A stretch of DNA of 64,000 nucleotides, from assembly GCF_900188255.1 (NCBI RefSeq), contig NZ_FZNS01000002.1:310001-374000 (forward strand). The letters run 5' to 3'. Below the pieces are notes generated by a model. That model did not search any database and was not told the DNA's origin. It saw nothing but the letters and a program-made list of their open reading frames with translations. Positions 46,568 to 57,000 of this stretch are shown piece by piece (positions within the stretch are counted from its first letter, which is position 1; every line of letters begins with the position of its first letter). The DNA comes from Hymenobacter mucosus. GTDB lineage: Bacteria; Bacteroidota; Bacteroidia; Cytophagales; Hymenobacteraceae. The position numbers and the translations under genes were made by a program.

Positions 46568-46705
46568 ACGCTTATAGGGGTTTGTTTAGCAGTAGGCAAT
46601 CAGTTAAAACAAGAGATTTTTTCGCCCTACCCCTGTCAAAATACCCCTGCTTTCCAGTTAGGCCGCTATATTTAGCCGTTAACCCCTAGTGTAGCGTAGG
46701 TCCCG

Positions 46706-47305
46706 ATGGAAGCTGTCTTACCTATTTTGTTTGCCTCAGTAGCGGGCATGGGCCATGCCTTTGAGCCCGACCATTTACTGGCCGTAGGTAACATGATTTC
46801 GCGCCGCGATACGCTGGCGGAAGCCTTGCGCGACGGCGTCTATTGGGGGTTGGGCCACACAACCATGCTAGTACTAGTTGGGTCGGTCATCATTCTGGGG
46901 CGGGCTACATTTCTGCACTCCGGTTATTTCGAAGCGGCAGTGGGTGCCATGCTCATTGCTATGGGCATCATGCGCCTGCTCGACTGGGGTAAGCCCCCCA
47001 AAACCGGCCGCTACCAACACCGTTTTGCCTACACCGTGGGGCTCATGCACGGGCTAGCCGGTAGTGGCGCCCTGGTTTTGCTGGTGATGAGCGAAATCCG
47101 CACTACCTGGCTGAGCATTCTGTACTTGTTTATTTTCGGCATCGGCTCCATTTTGGGCATGTGTGTAGTAGCGGGCCTGTGCAGTGTTCCTTTTACCCAG
47201 CGCATGAAAATCAACCGCTACCTCAAGGCCGGGGCCGTTACCGTGTCGTCGGTGATTTGCATTGTATATGGCGGCTGGATGATTTATACCAACGTGCTTG
47301 TCTAA
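46706..47305 (+). CDS. ureH: UreH/HupE-type nickel transporter
   Basis: 199 residues, about six membrane segments. The motif GHAFEPDHLLAVGNM (H-A-F-E-P-D-H) is the nickel-binding signature of the NiCoT/UreH group, with later LMHGLAGSGALVLL and GSILGM. It should carry nickel inward for urease. It is first in the urease locus, 45 nt before ureAB. A TATATTTA element about 30 nt upstream resembles the -7 box with one mismatch. Confidence 0.88.
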   Translation: MEAVLPILFASVAGMGHAFEPDHLLAVGNMISRRDTLAEALRDGVYWGLGHTTMLVLVGSVIILGRATFLHSGYFEAAVGAMLIAMGIMRLLDWGKPPKTGRYQHRFAYTVGLMHGLAGSGALVLLVMSEIRTTWLSILYLFIFGIGSILGMCVVAGLCSVPFTQRMKINRYLKAGAVTVSSVICIVYGGWMIYTNVLV

Positions 47306-47350
47306 CCCCTTGCTGCGGCTGTAGCGGCCTTTCCCTTTTGTCTGCTCGTT

Positions 47351-48085
47351 ATGCACCTATCCCCCAAAGACCTCGATAAGCTGGTGCTGCACCAGGCCGG
47401 TTTTGTGGCCCAGAAGCGCTATGCGCGCGGCCTCAAGCTAAATTACCCCGAGGCACTGTCTCTCATTGCTACCCAGCTGCTAGAGTTCATTCGCGACGGT
47501 GAGCGGGTAGATGTACTCATGAACAAGGGCAAGCAATTACTGGGTTTCCAAGACGTGCTGCCTGGTGTGGCAGAGCTATTGGCCGAAGTGCAGATAGAAG
47601 GCACCTTCCCCGATGGTACCAAGCTCGTCACGGTGCATCACCCCATCTGCCGCGAAACGGGCGACCCTACGCTGGCCCTCTATAGTTCGGGCCTAACGCG
47701 GGCCGAGCCGCTTGCTACCCCCGACAACACCAGCAGCCCCATTCCCGGTGAGTACCACTTAGCCCCCGGCGAACTGCTTCTGAACAAAGGACGCGCTACC
47801 GTGGAGCTGGACGTAACCAACATGGGCGACCGGCCAGTGCAAGTCGGCTCGCACTACCCCTTCTTCGAGACGAATGCGTCTCTTCAGTTCGACCGTGCCC
47901 TCTCCTACGGCTACCGCCTCAACATCCCGGCCGGGACTGCCGTGCGCTTCGAGCCCGGCGAGCGAAAGCGGGTAATGCTGGTAGCGCTGGGCGGCGAGCG
48001 TATCGTGTATGGTGGCAATGGGCTGATTGATGGAAAGCTAGATGATTCAGCAGTGCGGGAAATGGCGGTAGGAAAACTCAGCTAG
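47351..48085 (+). CDS. ureAB: Urease gamma/beta fusion subunit
   Basis: 244 residues in one frame. Residues 1-100 are urease gamma ([31 protein letters not shown] region), and 130-240 urease beta ([44 protein letters not shown] region). Fused gamma-beta is known in several bacteria. Together with UreC it forms the enzyme that splits urea to ammonia and carbamate. The linker (about 100-130) is hydrophilic with [10 protein letters not shown]. Confidence 0.94.
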   Translation: MHLSPKDLDKLVLHQAGFVAQKRYARGLKLNYPEALSLIATQLLEFIRDGERVDVLMNKGKQLLGFQDVLPGVAELLAEVQIEGTFPDGTKLVTVHHPICRETGDPTLALYSSGLTRAEPLATPDNTSSPIPGEYHLAPGELLLNKGRATVELDVTNMGDRPVQVGSHYPFFETNASLQFDRALSYGYRLNIPAGTAVRFEPGERKRVMLVALGGERIVYGGNGLIDGKLDDSAVREMAVGKLS

Positions 48086-48255
48086 TCGCTGCCAATTTGT
48101 GCTTCATACTATGGCCTGACTTCTTGACTCATATAAGCCTATAGTTATAGCCTTCTGAAACGTGGCCTATGTCGGGCTCATGCTTTTGATGCTCTTTATT
48201 ATTAGCCTGATGCACGCATTGTAAGGCCACCAACTACTTCTTAAACCCATTTTTC

Positions 48256-49971
48256 ATGTCCCTTCCCATCGACCGGCGCGCGTACGCCGATATGTACGGC
48301 CCCACTACGGGCGATACCGTGCGCCTCGGCGACACAGACCTGCTCATCATGGTGGAGAAAGACTACTCTACCTACGGCGAGGAATGCAAGTTCGGGGGCG
48401 GCAAGGTGCTGCGCGACGGTATGGGCCAAGCCGCCGGTATAGGCCAAGCCGACGCGCTAGATTTAGTAATTACCAATGCCTTGGTGCTGGATTACACTGG
48501 CATTTTTAAGGCCGATATTGGCATCAAGAATGGGCGTATTGTGGGCATTGGCAAGGCCGGCAATCCGCATATTATGCCGGGCGTGACGGCCGGTATGGTG
48601 GTAGGCGTGACGACGGAAGTAGTAGCCGGCGAGGGACAGATTCTTACTGCTGGCGGCATCGACTGCCACATTCACTTCATCAGCCCCCAACAGATTCCGG
48701 AGGCGTTGGCTTCCGGCGTGACGACCATGATTGGGGGCGGCACCGGGCCAGCGGCGGGCACCAACGCCACCACTTGCACGCCGGGCGCCTTCTACTTAGA
48801 AATGATGCTGAAGGCTACCGAGGCCTACCCGCTCAACTTCGGTTTCCTAGGTAAGGGCAATTCCTCCAAACCTGAGGGCTTGATTGAGCAGGTTGAGGCC
48901 GGCGCCTTGGGCTTCAAGCTGCACGAGGACTGGGGCACTACGCCCGCCGCCATCGACCAGTGCCTCACCATTGCGGAGCAATATGACGTGCAGGTGTGCA
49001 TTCACACGGATACACTCAACGAAAGCGGCTTCGTGGAAACCTCTACTGCTGCCTTCAAAGGCCGCACCATCCACTCCTACCACACCGAAGGGGCCGGGGG
49101 CGGCCACGCCCCCGACATCATCAAAATCTGCGGAGAGCCTAACGTGCTTCCCTCCAGCACCAACCCCACGCGGCCCTTCACAGTGAATACCATTGATGAG
49201 CACCTCGATATGCTCATGGTCTGCCACCACCTCGACCGCAACATTCCCGAGGACGTAGCCTTTGCCGAAAGCCGCATTCGGGGCGAAACCATTGCCGCCG
49301 AGGATATTCTGCACGATATGGGTGCCCTGAGTATTATTTCCTCCGATTCCCAAGCCATGGGCCGGGTAGGCGAAGTAATTACGCGCACCTGGCAAACGGC
49401 CCACAAGATGAAAACCCAGCGCGGCCTACTCCCCGAGGACGCGGCAACCCAAACGGATAACTTCCGCGCCCGGCGCTACGTGGCCAAGTACACCATTAAC
49501 CCGGCCCGCGCCCACGGCATCTCGGAAGAAATCGGCTCGGTAGAGTTGGGCAAGCTGGCGGACTTAGTACTGTGGAAGCCACAGTTTTTTGGCGTGCGGC
49601 CAGAAATGATTTTGAAGGGAGGCATCATTGCGCAGTCGCAAATGGGCGACGCCAATGCGTCTATTCCCACGCCCCAGCCTTCCTTTTCTCGGCCTATGTT
49701 CGGGGCGCTGGGCGGTGCCATTGGCAAGACCTCCATGGTGTTTGTATCGGCGGCCTCGGTAGAGCACGTGCGCAATACCTACCGTTTGCAAAAGCAGGTA
49801 GTAGCGGTGAAGAACTGCCGTACGGTGGCGAAAAAGGATATGGCTCTGAACGACTACCTGCCCAATATCGAGGTAGACCCCGAAACCTACCGCGTGCTCG
49901 TGGATGGTGTGCACCTTACGTGTGAGCCAGCTAAAAAGCTCCCGCTGGCTCAGTTGTATAACCTGTTCTAG
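48256..49971 (+). CDS. ureC: Urease alpha subunit
   Basis: 571 residues, the normal length. Nickel ligands: H138 and H140 in CHIHF, carbamylated K221 in GFKLHEDWG, plus later [10 protein letters not shown] and [12 protein letters not shown]. The flap with catalytic His is in [22 protein letters not shown]. The N-terminus [20 protein letters not shown] is standard. It follows ureAB by 170 nt. Confidence 0.97.
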   Translation: MSLPIDRRAYADMYGPTTGDTVRLGDTDLLIMVEKDYSTYGEECKFGGGKVLRDGMGQAAGIGQADALDLVITNALVLDYTGIFKADIGIKNGRIVGIGKAGNPHIMPGVTAGMVVGVTTEVVAGEGQILTAGGIDCHIHFISPQQIPEALASGVTTMIGGGTGPAAGTNATTCTPGAFYLEMMLKATEAYPLNFGFLGKGNSSKPEGLIEQVEAGALGFKLHEDWGTTPAAIDQCLTIAEQYDVQVCIHTDTLNESGFVETSTAAFKGRTIHSYHTEGAGGGHAPDIIKICGEPNVLPSSTNPTRPFTVNTIDEHLDMLMVCHHLDRNIPEDVAFAESRIRGETIAAEDILHDMGALSIISSDSQAMGRVGEVITRTWQTAHKMKTQRGLLPEDAATQTDNFRARRYVAKYTINPARAHGISEEIGSVELGKLADLVLWKPQFFGVRPEMILKGGIIAQSQMGDANASIPTPQPSFSRPMFGALGGAIGKTSMVFVSAASVEHVRNTYRLQKQVVAVKNCRTVAKKDMALNDYLPNIEVDPETYRVLVDGVHLTCEPAKKLPLAQLYNLF

Positions 49972-50059
49972 GCGGCGCACCTCTACGCCGAAAAAGCCCA
50001 ATGGCTAACCACTTAGCTTAGTCTCAGATTTTCTTCTCCCAGCCTCCTAGCCCGGCATC

Positions 50060-50740
50060 ATGACTCAATTTGCCCGCTTGCTTCACCTAGTCGATTCGTC
50101 GATTCCAACGGGGTCGTTTGCGTATTCTTACGGGCTGGAGGCTAGCATCACGTTTGGGCTAGTCACGAATGCATTTGGGTTGCGAAACTACCTGTATGCG
50201 TATCTGCAGCAAGTGAGCAGCATGGAGCTACCCGTTATGACTTCCTGCTTCCGGCTGGCCGGTCAGGAGTTAGGAAATGAGTTTTTAGTTCTAGCGGAAG
50301 AATACGATGCTCAAATGCTAGTGCCGGCCTTGCACAAAGCCAGCGTAGTACAAGGTCGCAACTGGCTAAAGCTATTGGTTTCCTTTTACCCTACTGCGGG
50401 CTTGCAAGCCCTCGGCGAATGGTTTGTCCAGCACCAGCAACCTCAACATTTCACTTTGCTGTTTACCCTGGCGCTTCAGAAAGCCGGTTTTCAACTGCCA
50501 GATTTGCAGACGATGTACCTGCATATGCTGCTGCGCGACCAGCTTAGCGCCGCTATCCGCCTAGGTTTTCTGGGCCCTCTGGAAGGCCACCGCCTACAGC
50601 ACGACTTCTACACCGTGTTCGAGGAGTTGCTGGCCGCCCAGGCCAGCAAAGAATACCAGGATGCCTGCCGCTCGGCTTTTCTGCTTGATACTGCTCAGGT
50701 CTTGCACGAAGACCTATATTCCAAGCTCTTTCAAAACTGA
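50060..50740 (+). CDS. ureF: Urease accessory protein UreF
   Basis: 226 residues, helical. The start (LLHLVDSSIPTGSFAYSYGLEASI) is the conserved UreF N-terminal segment. UreF binds UreD and UreG and helps put nickel into apourease. It lies 88 nt after ureC. Confidence 0.92.
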   Translation: MTQFARLLHLVDSSIPTGSFAYSYGLEASITFGLVTNAFGLRNYLYAYLQQVSSMELPVMTSCFRLAGQELGNEFLVLAEEYDAQMLVPALHKASVVQGRNWLKLLVSFYPTAGLQALGEWFVQHQQPQHFTLLFTLALQKAGFQLPDLQTMYLHMLLRDQLSAAIRLGFLGPLEGHRLQHDFYTVFEELLAAQASKEYQDACRSAFLLDTAQVLHEDLYSKLFQN

Positions 50741-50797
50741 TTACTCAGAGCTCATCCTACGAAGCTCATTGCCTCCCTTAAATAACAACTTCTTCTA

Positions 50798-51550
50798 ATG
50801 GCATTTGTCGAAAAGCTGGCCCTGCTGCTGCACGGGCATACCCACGAAGCCTATGAGTCGCCGGGCGACTTTGAGGAACGGGAAACGCGCCGGCTGCCCT
50901 CCTACCGCAACTTCCGCAAACGCGCCTTCACAGTGGGCATTGGCGGGCCCGTAGGCACTGGCAAAACGGCCCTGCTCAAAGCCCTGTGCGAGCGGATGCG
51001 CCACGACCACGAGCTAGGCGTAGTTACCAATGACATCTTTACCCGCGAAGATGCCGAGTTCCTAATTCGCAATAGCGCCTTGAGCGAGGACCGGATAGTA
51101 GGCGTAGAAACCGGCGGCTGCCCCCACGCTGCCATTCGGGAAGATATTTCTCTGAATATGGACGCCTTGGAAGGCTTGATGGCGAAGTTTAATAATCAGC
51201 TCGATTTCCTGTTCGTGGAAAGCGGGGGCGACAACCTGGCTGCTCACTTCAGCCGCGAGTTAGTTGACTACTCCATCTATGTTATCGACGTGTCGGGCGG
51301 CGACAAGATTCCGCGCAAGGGTGGCCCCGGCATTACTCAGTCGGACCTGCTCATCATCAACAAAATTGACCTAAAAGACCTCATCCGGGCCGATTTGGGC
51401 GTAATGGAGCGTGACTCTCGTAAGATGCGCGGCTCTGGCCCCTTCCTCTTTGCCCGCGCCATCGACGGCCACGGCCTCGACGATATTATTGCTCATATTA
51501 AGGAAGCCAAGGCCCGTGCCCTAGCTTCCGTACGCGAAGACCGCCGATAA
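50798..51550 (+). CDS. ureG: Urease accessory GTPase UreG with N-terminal extension
   Basis: 250 residues against the usual ~205. P-loop GGPVGTGKT (about residues 49-57). Metal-binding region [17 protein letters not shown], and NKIDLKDLI. The first ~38 residues before the core hold three alternate histidines ([12 protein letters not shown]12/H14/H16) and an acidic segment. GTPase that powers nickel insertion. The start at 50798 is the only ATG giving a full N-terminus; alternatives would remove the extension but no ATG is near the core. Lies 57 nt after ureF. Confidence 0.94.
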   Translation: MAFVEKLALLLHGHTHEAYESPGDFEERETRRLPSYRNFRKRAFTVGIGGPVGTGKTALLKALCERMRHDHELGVVTNDIFTREDAEFLIRNSALSEDRIVGVETGGCPHAAIREDISLNMDALEGLMAKFNNQLDFLFVESGGDNLAAHFSRELVDYSIYVIDVSGGDKIPRKGGPGITQSDLLIINKIDLKDLIRADLGVMERDSRKMRGSGPFLFARAIDGHGLDDIIAHIKEAKARALASVREDRR

Positions 51551-51566
51551 ACAGTGCACTGCCCCA

Positions 51567-51616
51567 CCTAAAACCGCCCTAGTGCTTTGCTCCTCTAGCA
51601 CTAGGGCGGTTTTAGG
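51567..51616. terminator. Bidirectional terminator between ureG and ureD
   Basis: CCTAAAACCGCCCTAGTGCT with perfect complement, 20 bp, 10-nt loop. Suited for both converging genes. Confidence 0.9.
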
Positions 51617-51619
51617 CAG

Positions 51620-52480
51620 CTAGTATTTTCGCTGCCAGGGATTGTAGCCCAGCAATTCCGGGTTGGCCAAAGCTGCTAAGATTCGATTACAGAGCGGCTG
51701 CAACGCAATGCGGCTGTGCGCAGCGGCCCGCAAGAGGTACACTTCTGGTTTGGCGCGGGTAATGGCCACCACGTAGTCGTGGCCGGTTACGGTGAAATGG
51801 GGGCCGGTGCTACCGGCTAGCTGCTGCTGGGCCAGAAGGTCCGCGAGTTGCTGAAAGCGTCCATCTTCGGGGCTACCCACCAAGTATACTGAGAGCATCG
51901 TTTGGTAGCCAGCAAAGTTGGCCGGCGACGTAGCAATATGGTCTGTTGGTTGAAAAGTAAACCGGTCTAGCAGCACAAGGCGGCCCGCTAAGCGCACTTT
52001 CAACTCCGTATGCAAGGAGGTAAAGGCAAATTGCTCGCCCTGGTCCATACGGCCAGAATGAAACCAGTCGGCCACGAGCAGCAGGGCGCCAGGTTGCAGG
52101 TGCCATTCCTGCACCTGCCGGTAGCGGCTTTCGGCTTGCAGCACCACGGGGTCAGGAAAGACGACGGTCAGGCTATTGTCGGCTAAGTACCCCACCACGT
52201 ACTGCTGGGCTACTGACCCATCGGTTGAGCGAAAAATCTTGGTATTCGATTGAGTATTGATGAATACCCGAGCCTCCGCCTGCGCTTCCACCCGTAAGCG
52301 AATAACGTCGCCGGCCACCATACCGCCCCCGTAGCTGGATAGCATGACGTGGCAGGCAGTAGCCGGCGAGGCCGGATTTAAAATCTTAAGTGGTTGGATG
52401 CTTTTGCTGGTAATCAACTGCGTTTTGTGGCGCACCTGGGCCACCTCCACGCTGCTCCAGCCAGAGTCGGAAACATTCAT
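51620..52480 (-). CDS. ureD: Urease accessory protein UreD
   Basis: 286 residues, complete. Conserved strands FINTQSNTKIFRS and GYLADNSLTVVFPDPVVLQ, and LLLVADWFHSGRMDQGE are typical of UreD, the scaffold that holds UreF-UreG on apourease. It runs opposite to the other urease genes and meets ureG at a shared terminator. The ATG at 52480 was chosen over the TTG at 52489. Confidence 0.9.
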   Translation of the reverse strand: MNVSDSGWSSVEVAQVRHKTQLITSKSIQPLKILNPASPATACHVMLSSYGGGMVAGDVIRLRVEAQAEARVFINTQSNTKIFRSTDGSVAQQYVVGYLADNSLTVVFPDPVVLQAESRYRQVQEWHLQPGALLLVADWFHSGRMDQGEQFAFTSLHTELKVRLAGRLVLLDRFTFQPTDHIATSPANFAGYQTMLSVYLVGSPEDGRFQQLADLLAQQQLAGSTGPHFTVTGHDYVVAITRAKPEVYLLRAAAHSRIALQPLCNRILAALANPELLGYNPWQRKY

Positions 52481-52762
52481 TGCCGCCAAGATAAAACGGG
52501 ACTACCTACTGAAACTAGCTGGCGGGCTTTATTCCTGTCCCTTCGTACTCACTAGGTAGCCGAAGGATACCTAGGGGCTGCCAATGGCACCTTACAGGTA
52601 CCCAGGCTAAACATGCTTTTCTACCTGCTTCTAGCCCCACCCTGGCCCCAACCGACGCAGTATTTCTACCAGCCAGGGCGGCACCTTGTTGAGGCTCGTC
52701 CGTAACCAGCACCCAGCATGCGAGTATAGACAAGCTCCTTTCTTTCCTACTGCCTCTCGCCT

Positions 52763-53710
52763 ATGAAACCTATCATCACGCTCACGCTTAACCCTACGGT
52801 TGATAAAAGCACATCGGTTGACAAGCTGGTCTCGGAGCAAAAACTGTCGTGCGCCCCGCCAGTGTTCGAGCCGGGCGGCGGGGGCATCAACGTGTCGCGG
52901 GCACTGCGGCGGCTGGGCACTGATTCGGTAGCGGTATTTCCGGTAGGTGGCCCTACGGGCGCCATCCTGCGCGAACTGCTAACCCACGAAGGCATTACCC
53001 AGCAGGCCATTGAAACAACCCACCGCACGCGCGAAAACTTTATTGTGGTGGAGAGTACTACCAATCACCAGTTCCGGTTTGGAATGCCGGGCACGCCGCT
53101 AGAGCCCCAGTACCAGCAGCAAATTCTCCAAACTCTGCGCGGCCTGGCTCCTACTGCCAGCATGTTAGTAGTGAGCGGCAGCCTTCCGCCCGGCGTCGAC
53201 CCGGCTTACTTGGGAGAGGTAGCACACATGGCCGAGCAAGTGGGCATTCGGCTTATCGTGGACACCTCTGGCCCAGCCCTGGAGCAGGCCCTCGATGAGA
53301 AGGTATACCTCATCAAACCCAATGTAGGCGAGCTGAGCCGGTTATCTGGCGTTGATGCCCTGGATAGTGAATCGGTGCCGGATGCGGCGCAAAGCATCAT
53401 TGCCCGCGGCAAGTGCGACATCATCGTGGTTTCATTAGGGCCCCAAGGTGCTTGCCTCATTACCAAGGACACCGTAGACCACGTACCGGCACCGGCCGTA
53501 AAAAAGCGCAGTACCGTAGGAGCCGGCGACAGCATGGTGGCTGGTATGGTATGGGCGCTGTCTAATGGGCAAAGCTTGCGGGAGGTGATTCGGATGGGAG
53601 TGGCTTGCGGCACGGCGGCCACCATGAACCCTGGTACGGAGCTTTTCCGTCCGGCCGATGCCAACAAGCTGTACCGGTGGCTACTACAGATGATGCCAGC
53701 AATTGCCTAA
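52763..53710 (+). CDS. pfkB: Phosphofructokinase/PfkB-family sugar kinase
   Basis: 315 residues. Starts ITLTLNPTVDKSTSVDKL, has GGGGINVSRALRRLG, and the catalytic STVGAGDSMVAGMVWAL. It belongs to the 1-phosphofructokinase/tagatose-6-phosphate/PfkB subfamily. It phosphorylates fructose phosphate or a related sugar with ATP; the precise sugar is not decided by the motifs. It is monocistronic with its own terminator. Confidence 0.92.
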   Translation: MKPIITLTLNPTVDKSTSVDKLVSEQKLSCAPPVFEPGGGGINVSRALRRLGTDSVAVFPVGGPTGAILRELLTHEGITQQAIETTHRTRENFIVVESTTNHQFRFGMPGTPLEPQYQQQILQTLRGLAPTASMLVVSGSLPPGVDPAYLGEVAHMAEQVGIRLIVDTSGPALEQALDEKVYLIKPNVGELSRLSGVDALDSESVPDAAQSIIARGKCDIIVVSLGPQGACLITKDTVDHVPAPAVKKRSTVGAGDSMVAGMVWALSNGQSLREVIRMGVACGTAATMNPGTELFRPADANKLYRWLLQMMPAIA

Positions 53711-54039
53711 CGCGCAACCGGCAGTACGCTCTACATCTCCACTAGCAACGTAGCCCGGGCTTCATCAGTGGTTGATAAGCCCGGGCTACGCTTTTTAGAC
53801 TATACCCTGCACTTAACACATTTTTTTCTGCACTTGCGCAATAGAACTTTACACTGCGTTGAAATGGCTTTGCAGCGTTATAACAGCCACTTATTGAGCG
53901 CCTAACAACCTTACTGGAAAGGTTAGAAATCGTAAAAAAGGCTCGTGGCGACGCACGTGCTTGGAAGAGGATAATATCTTGCTAATTCGACCTATTAACG
54001 AAGGGCAGAATCTTTCCAACCACGACACCACATATTTCC
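53711..54039. other. Intergenic before gltB
   Basis: About 330 bases with the pfkB terminator at the left. The right part is upstream sequence of gltB; no exact TAnnTTTG box seen. Confidence 0.5.
53749..53795 (+). terminator. Terminator after pfkB
   Basis: CGTAGCCCGGGCTT with its complement AAGCCCGGGCTACG, extended inside by ATCA/TGAT, followed by a T run. Confidence 0.88.
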
Positions 54040-57000
54040 ATGACGCCTGATACCTCCCTGGGCCTGTACCGCCCGGAGTTTGAACACGACGCCTGTGGTA
54101 CCGGTTTTATTGCCTACCTCAACGGCCGTAAGTCGCACCAGATTATTGCCGATGCGCTGACCATGCTGGAGAATATGGAGCACCGCGGCGCCTGTGGTTG
54201 CGACTCTGACTCTGGCGATGGGGCTGGCCTGCTCCTGCAACTGCCCCACTGGTTTTTTCTTGAAGAATGCACAGCCCGCAACATCCGCCTCCCCGAACCG
54301 GGCTCGTACGGCGTGGGCATGCTATTCTTCCCCAAAGAAGCCGCGCCCAAGGAAGCGTGCCGCACCCTTATTAATGCCGCGGCCGAGCAGTTAGGCATTC
54401 GGGTGCTTGGGTACCGTCCCGTGCCCGTAAACCCTACCGGCATTGGCCCAACGGCCTTGGCTGCTGAGCCAGCCATTGAGCAGGTGTTTGTGGCGCGGCC
54501 CGCCGGCATCGCCTCACCCGAGGACTTTGAGCGCAAGCTCTACGTGTTGCGGCGCTACATTACCAAAACCGTTTCGGAGCAGGTGCCAGCCGCCGCCGAT
54601 GATTTCTACTTCACTTCCCTTTCCTGCAAAACCATTGTTTACAAAGGGCAGCTCACTACCTACCAGGTGCGCGGCTACTTCCCCGACCTGTCGGACGAGC
54701 GGGTGACGTCGGCGTTTGGGATGGTGCACTCGCGCTTTTCTACCAACACGTTTCCTTCTTGGCGCCTAGCCCAGCCGTTCCGGCTGCTGGCTCACAATGG
54801 AGAGATTAATACCCTGCGGGGCAACCTCAACTGGTTCTACGCGGGCCTGCGCTCCTACGTGTCGCCGTACTTTTCGGCCGAGGAAATGGACATGGTACTG
54901 CCCGTTATCGACAGCAACCAGTCGGACTCAGCCTGCCTCGACAACATTGTGGAGGTTCTGCTGCACTCGGGGCGCTCGTTGCCCCACGTGATGATGATGC
55001 TGGTGCCCGAAGCCTGGGACGGCAACACGCAGATGGACCCGTTCAAAAAGGCCTTCTACGAGTTTCACGCCACTTTCATGGCTCCGTGGGACGGCCCCGC
55101 CGCCCTACTCTTCACGGATGGTCAAATGCTGGGCGCTATGCTGGACCGCAACGGGCTGCGCCCTCTGCGCTACATAGTCACCAATGATGGACGTGTGATG
55201 GTGGCCTCCGAAACCGGAGTCTTGCACATTCCCGAAGCGACTGTGGAGAAGAAAGGCCGCTTGCAGCCCGGTAAGATGTTGCTCATTGACACCGTAGCTG
55301 GCCAAATCATCACCGATGAGGAGCTGAAAGCCCAAGCAGCCGCCCGTCAGCCCTACGCCCAGTGGCTCGACGAGTACCAGATTCGGCTGGAGGAATTGCC
55401 CGAACCGCGCCAAGTGTTTTCCGATCTGGCGGCCGAGGCGGTATTTAAGTATCACCAGGTGTTTGGCTACACTCGTGAAGACATTGATACGCTCATTACG
55501 CCCATGGCCCTCGAAGGCAAGGAGCCTATCGGTTCTATGGGGGTAGACGTACCGCTGGCAGTGTTGTCGGATCAGCCTCAGCACCTGAGCAGCTATTTCA
55601 AGCAGTTTTTTGCCCAGGTGACTAACCCGCCCATCGACCCCATTCGGGAGCGGTTGGTTATGAGCCTGGCTACCTTCATCGGCAACAATGGCAACATCCT
55701 CGATGAGGACAAAATGCACTGCCACTGCGTGGCGTTGCGCCAGCCTATTCTCACGAATCATGAGCTGGAAAAGCTGCGCAGTATTGATACGGGCATGTTC
55801 AATGCCAAGACCCTGCTTTCCTACTTCAAGGCCGATGGCAAGCCTGGTTCCATGGAAGCCGGCCTGGACCGCCTGTGCCGCTACGCCGAAGACGCGGTAA
55901 ATGATGGCTTTGAAGTACTGATTCTGTCGGACCGCGGCCTGGACTCCAAGCACGCGCCTATTCCCTCCTTGCTGGCTGTTTCGGCGGTACATCACCACCT
56001 GATTCGCAAGGGCTACCGGGGCTCGGTGGGCCTTGTAGTAGAGGCCGGCGACGTGTGGGAGGTACATCACTTTGCCTGCCTGCTGGCCTTCGGTGCCACC
56101 GCCATTAACCCGTACTTGGCCCTGTCTACGGTGCAAACCATGCACGCGGGCGGTCAATTCAACACCACGTACGAGTACCCTCAGCTAGCCAAGAACTACA
56201 TCAAGGCAGTGTGCGACGGCCTACTGAAAATTTTCTCCAAGATGGGCATCAGCACCCTGCAGTCGTACCACGGCGCGCAGGTGTTCGAGATATTAGGCCT
56301 CAATCAAAGCGTAGTGGACCGCTACTTCACGGGAGCCGTAACGCGCATTGGGGGGCTTGGGCTAGACGAAATAGCCCGCGAAACGCTTTATAAACAGTTT
56401 CAAGGTTTTAAGAGCAGCTCTTCGGAAGAGCAGCAGTTGCTTCCTGAAGGCGGCATCTACCAGTGGCGCCGCCGAGGCGAGGCCCACATGTTCAACCCCG
56501 AAACGGTGCACCTGCTTCAGCACGCCACCCGCACTGGCAACTACGACGTGTACCGCCGCTACGCCCGCCTACTGAATGAGCAGCCCGAGCGCATGTTTAC
56601 CTTACGCGGCCTGCTAGATTTTGCTCACCATCGTCCCGCCATTAGCCTGGAAGAGGTAGAGCCGGCGGAAAGCATCATGAAGCGCTTTGCTACCGGGGCC
56701 ATGTCGTTCGGGTCTATCTCGCATGAAGCGCACAGCACGCTGGCTATTGCCATGAACCGCATTGGGGGCAAAAGCAATACCGGCGAAGGTGGCGAAGACC
56801 CGCTGCGCTATGAGCATATGCCCAATGGGGATTCTATGCGCTCAGCTATTAAGCAGGTAGCATCGGCCCGCTTCGGCGTTACGGCGCACTACCTCACCAA
56901 TGCCGACGAGCTGCAAATTAAGATGGCCCAGGGTGCCAAGCCCGGAGAAGGCGGCCAGTTGCCGGGCCATAAGGTAGACGAATGGATTGCCAAGGTGCGC

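Noticed and set aside
46706..52480. Search for ureE in the urease locus
   Set aside because: All frames between the named genes were examined; none shows the UreE metal-binding pattern or His-rich tail.
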